64,000 nt of DNA from Pseudomonas sp. StFLB209 (GTDB lineage: Bacteria; Pseudomonadota; Gammaproteobacteria; Pseudomonadales; Pseudomonadaceae): assembly GCF_000829415.1 (NCBI RefSeq), contig NZ_AP014637.1, forward strand, positions 5,225,001-5,289,000, read 5' to 3'. The notes beneath the pieces were generated by a model. It was not told where the DNA came from. It saw only the letters and a program-made list of their open reading frames with translations, and made no database searches. Below are positions 57,544-64,000 of the stretch, in pieces (position 1 is the first letter of the stretch; each line of letters opens with the position of its first letter). The position numbers were made by a program, and so were the translations under genes.

Positions 57544-58872
57544 TCAACCGGCAAAGAACCGGTTCTGAGGCCTCGGCAACCCCAGGTTCTCGCGCAAGGT
57601 CTTGCCCTCGTACTCGCGGCGGTAGATCCCGCGACGCTGCAGCTCTGGCACGACCTTGTCGACAAAGTCCTCCAGGCCGCCCGGCAGCCACGGGAACATG
57701 ATGTTGAAGCCGTCGCTGCCGCCTTCTTCCAGCCATTGCTGCATTTCATCAGCAATGCTTTGCGGTGTGCCGACAAAGGCAAGGCCGGCGTAGCCGCCCA
57801 GCCGCTGGGCCAGTTGACGCACGGTGAGTTGTTCGCGGTCGGCCAGGGCGATCACCCGTTCGCGGGCGGTCTTGCTGTCGTTGGTTTCAGGAGTCGGCGG
57901 CAGGTAACCGTCGGGGTCGAAGCGTGATGCGTCGGTGCCCAGGGCGATGGACAGCGAGGCGATGGCGCTCTGTTCATGCACCAGGCTGTCGAGCCGGGCG
58001 CGAATGGCCCGGGCCTGTTCGAGGGTATCGCCAACCACGACAAAGGCTGCCGGCAAGATTTTCAAATGCTCGGGGTCGCGGCCCAGCCCTTTCATGCGGC
58101 CTTTGACGTCGGCATAGAATGACTGCCCTTCTTCCAGGGTCGAGGGCGCGGCAAAGATCACCTCGGCAGTTTCTGCCGCCAGTTGCCGGCCCGGCTCGCT
58201 GGAGCCGGCCTGGACGATCACCGGCCAGCCCTGAACCGGACGGGCGATATGCAGCGGCCCCTTGACCGAGAAATACTCGCCCTGGTGGTTGAGGGTGTGC
58301 AGGCGCTGCGGATCGAAGAACTCGCCGGTCTCAACGTTGCGGATAAAGGCGTCGTCGGCCCAGCTGTCCCATAGCCCGGTCACCACGTCATAGAACTCCC
58401 GCGCCCGTGCATAGCGCTGGCCATGGTCGAAATGCTGTTCCAGGCCGAAGTTCAGCGCGGCATCGGGGTTGGCGGTGGTGACGATATTCCAGCCGGCCCG
58501 GCCCTCGCTCAGGTGGTCCAGCGAGGCAAAACGCCGGGCCAGGTTGAAGGGTTCCTCGAAAGTGGTCGACGCCGTGGCCACCAAACCAAGATGCTCAGTG
58601 ACCTGGCTGAGCACCGACAATAAGGTCAACGGTTCGAACGAGGTCACGGTATGGCTGCGCTTGAGCGCTTCCAGCGGCATGTTCAGCACCGCCAGGTGGT
58701 CGGCCATGAAAAACGCATCAAAGCGCCCCTCTTCGAGCTTGCACGCCAGTTGCTTGAGGTGCTGAAGGTTGAAGTTGGCATCCGGCCACGCACCGGGGTA
58801 GCGCCAGGCGCCAGTGTGGATACTGACCGGGCGCATGAACGCGCCCAGTTTGAGTTGACGCTGAGTGCTCAT
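57544..58872 (-). CDS. Flavin-dependent monooxygenase, NtaA/SnaA/DszA (LLM) family
   Basis: This 442-aa protein is a bacterial luciferase-like monooxygenase of the NtaA/SnaA/DszA group: AFFMADHLAVLN, TAHLSEGR-like DHLSEGRAGWNIVTT, VIVQAGSSEPGR and the C-terminal GFNIMFPWLPGGLEDFV. Such enzymes use reduced FMN from a separate reductase to oxidise sulfur compounds, chelators or other xenobiotics; no reductase gene is adjacent. It lies 108 bases after the yejF-like gene on the same strand, so it may be part of the yejABEF transcript. The ribosome site is weak. The substrate is not inferable. Confidence 0.85.
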   Translation of the reverse strand: MSTQRQLKLGAFMRPVSIHTGAWRYPGAWPDANFNLQHLKQLACKLEEGRFDAFFMADHLAVLNMPLEALKRSHTVTSFEPLTLLSVLSQVTEHLGLVATASTTFEEPFNLARRFASLDHLSEGRAGWNIVTTANPDAALNFGLEQHFDHGQRYARAREFYDVVTGLWDSWADDAFIRNVETGEFFDPQRLHTLNHQGEYFSVKGPLHIARPVQGWPVIVQAGSSEPGRQLAAETAEVIFAAPSTLEEGQSFYADVKGRMKGLGRDPEHLKILPAAFVVVGDTLEQARAIRARLDSLVHEQSAIASLSIALGTDASRFDPDGYLPPTPETNDSKTARERVIALADREQLTVRQLAQRLGGYAGLAFVGTPQSIADEMQQWLEEGGSDGFNIMFPWLPGGLEDFVDKVVPELQRRGIYRREYEGKTLRENLGLPRPQNRFFAG

Positions 58873-58980
58873 CAGGCAGCCTCGTGAAGAATTTGCCTGT
58901 CAGCATCTGGATTGGCGACTGGTTGGTCCAATAACCAATCGATCGATGTTATGCGCTTGGGCTATATAGCGATCAGGCTA

Positions 58981-60570
58981 TCAGTACGCACTGGCAGTAT
59001 CCTCAACGAAAGATGCCGCCAGTAATTCTCGGGTGTAGGGGTGCTTGGGCGCAGAAAAAAGCTGCTCGGTAGCGCCTGCTTCCACCACGACACCATTTTT
59101 GATTACCAGCACCTCATGGGCCAGAGCGCGTACCACCGCCAGATCATGGCTGATGAACAGATAGGACAGGCCGTGTTCTTGCTGCAAACGGCGCAACAAG
59201 TTAACCACTTGCTTCTGCACGGTCCGGTCCAGAGCCGAGGTCGGCTCGTCCAGCAGAATCAGTTCTGGCTTGAGTACCAGCGCCCTGGCAATTGCAATAC
59301 GCTGGCGCTGTCCTCCAGAAAATTCATGAGGATAACGGTGGCGCATCGACGGTTCCAATCCCACATCGACCAAGGCATCGATAACCTGCGACTCACGTGA
59401 CTGAGCATCAAGATCAGTATGCACGCGCAAACCCTCTTCAAGAATCTGCTGCACGCTCATGCGGGGACTGAGACTACCGAACGGGTCTTGAAAGACAACC
59501 TGCAGCCGGCGCCGCCAAGGACGCAACGCCCTGCCTTGCAAAGCGTCCAGTGCCTGGCCCTGAAAGCGGATGCTGCCCCGCGAACTGATCAGGCGCAATA
59601 TGGCCTGGCCCAAAGTGGACTTGCCCGATCCAGACTCACCGACAATGCCCAGCGTGCGGCCCGCTTGCAGATTCAGATCGACACCATCCACCGCTTTTAT
59701 AGGCGGCCGGCGGCGCAGCAGTCGGCCTTGGGCAAACCAGACTTTCAGACCTTTTACCTCTAAAAGGGTCTGGCTTTCAGCTAATGGCAGCGCTTGGCCC
59801 TGCGGTTCGGCATCCAGTAACTGGCGACTGTACGGATGCCGGGCAGCGCTGAACAGTTGGGCACAATCAGCCTGTTCAACAATTTCTCCGGCGCGCATCA
59901 CAGCGACGCGCTGGGCAATGCTTCGCACCACATTCAGATCGTGACTGATCAACAGCAGGGCCATGCCCAGGCGTTGCTGAAGTTGCTTGAGCAACATCAG
60001 GATGCGCCGCTGCACGGTGACATCCAGTGCAGTGGTCGGCTCGTCGGCAATCAGCAATTGTGGCTCGCACGCCAGAGCCATGGCGATCATCACGCGCTGG
60101 CGCTGGCCACCGGAAAGCTGGTGAGGGTAGGCTTGCAAACGCTGTCGAGGCTCACCAATACCAACCAACTCCAGCAGTTCGACTACCCGTTCGCGGGCTT
60201 CACTGCCCACCAGTCCCTTGTGCAGTAGCAGTGTCTCTGCCAACTGACGCTCGATGGTGTAAACGGGATTGAGAGAAGTCATCGGCTCCTGGAACACCAT
60301 CGCGATTCGGTCACCGCGAATCTGTTGCAAACGCTGCGGATGTGCCCCGATCAGTTCCTCGCCCTGATAACGAATGCTGCCACGGCTCTGGGTCAGATGG
60401 GCAGGCAGCAGTTGCAGGATAGAGTGGGCTGTCACCGACTTTCCCGAGCCAGACTCCCCGACCAGCGCCAGGCATTCGCCGGGCAGAATCTGCAGATCGA
60501 TGCCGCGCACGGCCTGATGGCCTTCGAAGGCGACGTGCAGGTCACGTATTTCAATCAAGGGTTCAGTCAC
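58981..60570 (-). CDS. yejF: Peptide ABC transporter, duplicated ATPase (YejF-like)
   Basis: This protein of about 529 aa contains two complete oligopeptide-type ATPase domains. The first has [26 protein letters not shown] and [14 protein letters not shown]. The second, after a linker near residue 270, has [25 protein letters not shown] and [14 protein letters not shown]. This fusion is typical of YejF and GsiA. The YejABEF order of neighbours favours YejF. It powers peptide uptake at the inner membrane. I prefer GTG 60570, one base after the yejE stop with GAGAG upstream, giving [11 protein letters not shown]. An ATG at 60594 inside yejE is possible. Confidence 0.88.
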   Translation of the reverse strand: MTEPLIEIRDLHVAFEGHQAVRGIDLQILPGECLALVGESGSGKSVTAHSILQLLPAHLTQSRGSIRYQGEELIGAHPQRLQQIRGDRIAMVFQEPMTSLNPVYTIERQLAETLLLHKGLVGSEARERVVELLELVGIGEPRQRLQAYPHQLSGGQRQRVMIAMALACEPQLLIADEPTTALDVTVQRRILMLLKQLQQRLGMALLLISHDLNVVRSIAQRVAVMRAGEIVEQADCAQLFSAARHPYSRQLLDAEPQGQALPLAESQTLLEVKGLKVWFAQGRLLRRRPPIKAVDGVDLNLQAGRTLGIVGESGSGKSTLGQAILRLISSRGSIRFQGQALDALQGRALRPWRRRLQVVFQDPFGSLSPRMSVQQILEEGLRVHTDLDAQSRESQVIDALVDVGLEPSMRHRYPHEFSGGQRQRIAIARALVLKPELILLDEPTSALDRTVQKQVVNLLRRLQQEHGLSYLFISHDLAVVRALAHEVLVIKNGVVVEAGATEQLFSAPKHPYTRELLAASFVEDTASAY

Positions 60571-60571
60571 A

Positions 60572-61594
60572 TCAAGCTCTCGGATCAAAGGCATCCCGGC
60601 AGGCTTCGCCGATGAATACCAAAAGGGACAGAATCAGCGCCAAGGCAAAGAACGCCGTCAGGGCCAGCCAAGGGGCCTGTAAATTGTTTTTGCCCTGGCT
60701 GATCAGTTCACCCAGCGAAGCGCTACCCACAGGCATGCCAAAGCCCAGGAAATCCAGAGCGGTGAGTGTCGATATGGCGCCGGTCAGGATGAACGGCAGG
60801 AACGTCAACGTGGCATTGAGCGCATTGGGCAAGATATGCCGCAGCATGACGTGGATATCGCTGACGCCAAGTGCTGTGGCAGCCTTGACGTATTCCAGGT
60901 TGCGCCCGCGCAAGAATTCGGCACGTACTACATCCACCAGGTTCAGCCAGGAAAACAAGGCCATGATCCCCAGCAGCCACCAGAATCCAGGCTCCACGAA
61001 CCCTGAAAGGATTATCAGCATGTAGAGCACCGGCAGTCCTGACCAGACCTCCTGTAACCGCTGCCCCAGCAAATCGACCCATCCGGCATAAAACCCTTGC
61101 AGCGCACCGGCAACAATGCCGACCAGTGCGCTGACTGCGGTCAGTGCCAAAGCAAACAGTAAAGAAACCCGCGTGCCATAAATCACCCGGGACAGTACAT
61201 CCCGGGCCTGATCGTCGGTGCCTAGCCAGTTCTCACGGGTCGGGGGGGTCGGTGAAGGTCGCGTGAGGTCGTAGTTCACAGTCTCGGCGCTGAACGCAAT
61301 CGGTGCAAAAAGCAGCCAGCCGCCCTGCTCTTCGATCAATGCCCGGACATGGCTGTCCCGGTAATCGGGCTGGAATGGCAGTGCCCCGCCAAAATCCCGT
61401 TCGGTGTAGCGCTGCACAACAGGGAAATACAACGACCCCTTGTAAGAAACCAGCAAGGGCTTGTCATTGGCGATCAACTCACCGCCCAGGCATAGAACCA
61501 GCAACGCGACCAGTATCCACAATGACCACCAACCTCGGCGGTTGCTTTTGAAGCGTTTCCAGCGACGCTGGCTTGGCGCAGTAAGTACCTGCAT
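60572..61594 (-). CDS. yejE: Peptide ABC transporter permease (YejE-like)
   Basis: This 340-aa inner-membrane permease begins [20 protein letters not shown], has a first membrane helix, then a roughly 90-residue periplasmic insert typical of YejE (YKGSLYFPVVQRYTERDFGGALPFQPDY, cited here as YKGSLYFPVV and DFGGALPFQPDY). A five-helix DppC-type core follows, with the EAA-loop sequence EYVKAATALGVSDIHVMLRHILPN (split: EYVKAATALGVSD, IHVMLRHILPN). The start overlaps the yejB stop (ATGA), so synthesis is coupled. Confidence 0.9.
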   Translation of the reverse strand: MQVLTAPSQRRWKRFKSNRRGWWSLWILVALLVLCLGGELIANDKPLLVSYKGSLYFPVVQRYTERDFGGALPFQPDYRDSHVRALIEEQGGWLLFAPIAFSAETVNYDLTRPSPTPPTRENWLGTDDQARDVLSRVIYGTRVSLLFALALTAVSALVGIVAGALQGFYAGWVDLLGQRLQEVWSGLPVLYMLIILSGFVEPGFWWLLGIMALFSWLNLVDVVRAEFLRGRNLEYVKAATALGVSDIHVMLRHILPNALNATLTFLPFILTGAISTLTALDFLGFGMPVGSASLGELISQGKNNLQAPWLALTAFFALALILSLLVFIGEACRDAFDPRA

Positions 61595-62658
61595 CACAAC
61601 GCCCTCGTATTGAAGTCCAGGCGCGGGTCCACCAGCCGGTAACACAGATCGCCCAGCAGCCTGATCAAAAGACCCACGAGGGTGAAAATGAACAGCGTGC
61701 CAAATACGACGGGATAGTCGCGTGACACAGCCGCTTCATAGCTGAGCCGCCCCAGACCGTCGAGAGAAAAGATCACTTCAATCAATAGCGAGCCGCCCAG
61801 CAACAAAGTGATCAGTGCTTGTGGCAGGCCTGCGACAATCAGCAGCATGGCATTGCGAAACACATGACGCTGCAGCACATCCCGCTCGCTGAACCCTTTG
61901 GCGCGGGCGGTTACCACGTACTGTCGGGTGATTTCATCCAGAAAGCTGTTCTTGGTCAGTATCGTGAGCGTGGCGAAACTGCCGATCACCAGCGACGCGA
62001 CTGGCAAAACCAGGTGCCAAAAATAATCGACAACCTTTGCCGCTACCGACAGCTCGGCAAAGTTTTCCGAGACCAGCCCGCGCACCGGAAACCAGCTCAG
62101 CAGGCTACCGCCACCGAACACCACAATGAGCATCAACGCGAAAAGAAACGCGGGCATGGCGTGGCCGATGATAATGACCGCGCTGCTCCAGATATCAAAG
62201 CGGCTGCCGTGCCGAACCGCTTTGGCAATGCCCAGAGGGAGGGAAATCAAATAGGTCAGCAGCATGGCCCAGAATCCTAGCGACAAGGTTACCGGCAGCT
62301 TTTCAAGGATCAGGTCGGTGACCTTCGCACCACGAAAGAAACTCTCGCCAAAATCCAGACGGGCATAGTTGCCCAGCATCAACCACAAGCGCTCATTCAA
62401 GGGTTTGTCGAAGCCGTACTGGCGCTCGATCTCGGCGATCAACGCCGGGTCCAGGCCACGTCCTGCGCGTGACTCGCCACCCACGGTTTCCACTGCCGCA
62501 CCGCCTGGAGCGCCCATGCCGCCAATCCCTTGCAAGCGGGCCATGGCCTGCTCTACCGGACCACCAGGCGCGGCCTGAACGATGAAAAAATTGACCAACA
62601 GAATGCACAACAAGGTCGGCACCATCAGCAGCAAGCGCCGCACGCTATAAGCCAGCAT
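61594..62658 (-). CDS. yejB: Peptide ABC transporter permease (YejB-like)
   Basis: This 354-aa permease of the DppB type starts [17 protein letters not shown], has a long periplasmic stretch with Gly/Ala-rich insert typical of YejB ([15 protein letters not shown]), then five helices. The EAA loop contains [23 protein letters not shown] (split: [23 protein letters not shown]). The C-terminus reads [13 protein letters not shown], common in this family. Its start lies 14 bases inside the yejA end. With YejE it forms the channel for oligopeptides. Confidence 0.9.
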   Translation of the reverse strand: MLAYSVRRLLLMVPTLLCILLVNFFIVQAAPGGPVEQAMARLQGIGGMGAPGGAAVETVGGESRAGRGLDPALIAEIERQYGFDKPLNERLWLMLGNYARLDFGESFFRGAKVTDLILEKLPVTLSLGFWAMLLTYLISLPLGIAKAVRHGSRFDIWSSAVIIIGHAMPAFLFALMLIVVFGGGSLLSWFPVRGLVSENFAELSVAAKVVDYFWHLVLPVASLVIGSFATLTILTKNSFLDEITRQYVVTARAKGFSERDVLQRHVFRNAMLLIVAGLPQALITLLLGGSLLIEVIFSLDGLGRLSYEAAVSRDYPVVFGTLFIFTLVGLLIRLLGDLCYRLVDPRLDFNTRAL

Positions 62659-64000
62659 GAGCAGACTCCCGATTCAAGCGAAGGGCTTGTGCAGTACTCA
62701 GCGCGGTGGCGCTGATTTCCCACCAGGTATCGATGCCTACATCATTGCGTGGAGCAATCGCAGGTCGCCCAAACCGGTTCCACCACACCGTCGATGTTCC
62801 TGGCGGGTAGTAGTTGGGAATCCAGTAGTGTCCCCATTGCAGAACCCGATCCAGCGCGTGAGCATGAGCGACCATGTCTGCGCGATCATTGGCCCGCACC
62901 AGCCCTTCGATCAGTGCATCGACCGCAGGGTTGCGCAGCGCCATGTAGTTGTTGGAACCCGGGTCATCAGCACTCTCTGAGCCATACAAATTCATCAACT
63001 CCCGGCCCGGTGACGGGTTGACCGGATACCCGGTCACGATCATGTCGTAGTCTCGGGCGCGCAGCCGATGGGTGTACTGGGCGGAGTCGATCATCCGGAT
63101 ATGCAGCCCGATACCGATTTGTGCCAGGTTGCGTTTGTACGGCAACAGCAAACGCTCGAAGCCCTTCTGGGTCGCCAGAAAGGTGAACACCAGCGGCTCA
63201 CCACGGGCATTGACCAACCGGTCGCCCTGCGCTCGCCACCCCGCTTGCTCCAGCAACGCCAGCGCCTGTAATTGCTGACTGCGAACATTGCCGCTGCCAT
63301 CACTGGCCGGGGGGGCGAAAGCCTTATCGAACACCTCATCGGGGATCTGCCCGCGCCAGGGCTCCAGCAACTGCAGCTCACGTGTACCTGGCAAGCCCTG
63401 GGCGGCCAGTTCACTGCGGGAAAAGAAGCTGCGTTGGCGGATGTACATGCCCTGCATGATTTGCCGGTTGGTCCACTCAAAGTCCCAGAGCAGAGTCAGG
63501 GCCTCACGCACCCGACGGTCCTGGAAAACCGGCTTTTGCAGATTGAACACAAAACCTTGGGTACCCTGCACAGCCTGAGGGGCAAGGTGTTCGCGTTGCA
63601 GGCGTCCGTCGCGCAAGGCATCGGCGTCGTAGCCCACGGTGTAGTGAGTTGCCGAAAACTCGCGGTTGTAGTCATAGCCCCGCGCCTTGAGGATTTGCCG
63701 TGATACATCCGTGTCACCAAAAAACTCCACGCGCAGGCTATCGAAGTTGTACTGCCCGCGATTGACCGGCAAGTCTTTGGCCCACCAGTCCTTGACCCGC
63801 TCCAGAGTCACGCTGCGCCCGTTGTCGACGGCGCTGATCCGGTAAGGCCCGCTGCCCAGCGGCGGCTCGAAACCTGCCCCGTTGGCGAAATTGCGCTGTC
63901 GCCACCAATGCGCCGGCAAGACCGGCAACACGGCGATATCCAACGGCAAGGTACGATTGTCGGTTCGGGCAAAGACAAACTTCACTTGCCCAGGCGACTC
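62645..64000 (-). CDS. yejA: Peptide ABC transporter substrate-binding protein (YejA-like), 5' end outside window
   Basis: The 451 C-terminal codons are present; the frame is open to base 64000. It is an extracellular solute-binding family 5 protein: [67 protein letters not shown] and the end WWNRFGRPA. YejA-type proteins bind oligopeptides in the periplasm and, in enterobacteria, microcin C. The signal peptide and N-terminal lobe lie beyond the window. It starts the operon yejA-B-E-F. Confidence 0.88.
   Translation of the reverse strand, partial: ESPGQVKFVFARTDNRTLPLDIAVLPVLPAHWWRQRNFANGAGFEPPLGSGPYRISAVDNGRSVTLERVKDWWAKDLPVNRGQYNFDSLRVEFFGDTDVSRQILKARGYDYNREFSATHYTVGYDADALRDGRLQREHLAPQAVQGTQGFVFNLQKPVFQDRRVREALTLLWDFEWTNRQIMQGMYIRQRSFFSRSELAAQGLPGTRELQLLEPWRGQIPDEVFDKAFAPPASDGSGNVRSQQLQALALLEQAGWRAQGDRLVNARGEPLVFTFLATQKGFERLLLPYKRNLAQIGIGLHIRMIDSAQYTHRLRARDYDMIVTGYPVNPSPGRELMNLYGSESADDPGSNNYMALRNPAVDALIEGLVRANDRADMVAHAHALDRVLQWGHYWIPNYYPPGTSTVWWNRFGRPAIAPRNDVGIDTWWEISATALSTAQALRLNRESAHAGL

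Noticed and set aside
1..64000. CRISPR arrays, tRNA, rRNA, prophage
   Set aside because: No regularly spaced repeats of CRISPR type, no tRNA-like cloverleaf or rRNA sequence and no phage structural genes were noticed on reading both strands.

Overview
The window is GC-rich, densely coded and looks like a chromosomal segment of a Pseudomonas of the P. putida / P. entomophila / P. fluorescens type. Support comes from a MexEF-OprN-like efflux operon, a viscosin-group cyclic lipopeptide NRPS locus with macAB and a LuxR gene downstream, DUF1652, REP elements of the GCGAGC-TTGCTCGC type and a yejABEF operon. No tRNA, rRNA, CRISPR or prophage was seen.

Layout. 1-4750 (+): end of a MexE-like adaptor, MexF, and an OprN-like outer-membrane lipoprotein. 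5095-5760 (-): trypsin-like lipoprotein. 6212-7042 (+): a possible 33-aa leader ORF and a LuxR-type regulator. 7271-35524 (-): two giant NRPS genes, then macA and macB. The upstream NRPS (22481-35524) has four C-A-T modules whose specificity residues read Thr-Val-Leu-Ser. The downstream NRPS (10950-22484) has three modules (Leu-Ser-Ile/Val) and tandem thioesterases. A 4+3 module layout, no initiating NRPS in the window, and macAB plus luxR downstream match the split viscosin / massetolide / WLIP architecture, in which a two-module A protein is encoded elsewhere. Six of the seven condensation domains carry the dual epimerisation/condensation signature.

35800-38895 (-): YciE-like protein, DUF1652, a hypothetical gene, a HisN-like phosphatase and a single-domain response regulator. 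39124-41524 (-): an STN-type TonB siderophore receptor split by a frameshift. 41717-43856 (-): arsRBC. 43998-46775: a small membrane ORF, a LysR regulator and a relatively AT-rich alpha/beta hydrolase. 46821-53528 (-): a substrate-binding protein, a TonB receptor, a Tat-exported PcRGLX/YetA-like exo-rhamnogalacturonan lyase and a DUF6250 protein, resembling a pectin-use locus. 53870-55772 (+): an MFS exporter and a histidine phosphatase. 55751-about 57275: an IS605-type element with intact TnpB and a decayed TnpA. 57544-64000 (-): yejABEF-like peptide transporter (yejA cut by the window end) followed by a flavin-dependent monooxygenase.

The most unusual items are: two inverted copies of a roughly 260-bp intergenic element whose hairpin arms covary; an in-frame REP sequence inside both serine adenylation domains; long near-identical A-domain blocks shared by the two NRPS genes; and a TnpB whose partner transposase is internally deleted and whose predicted guide would come from the neighbouring phosphatase gene.
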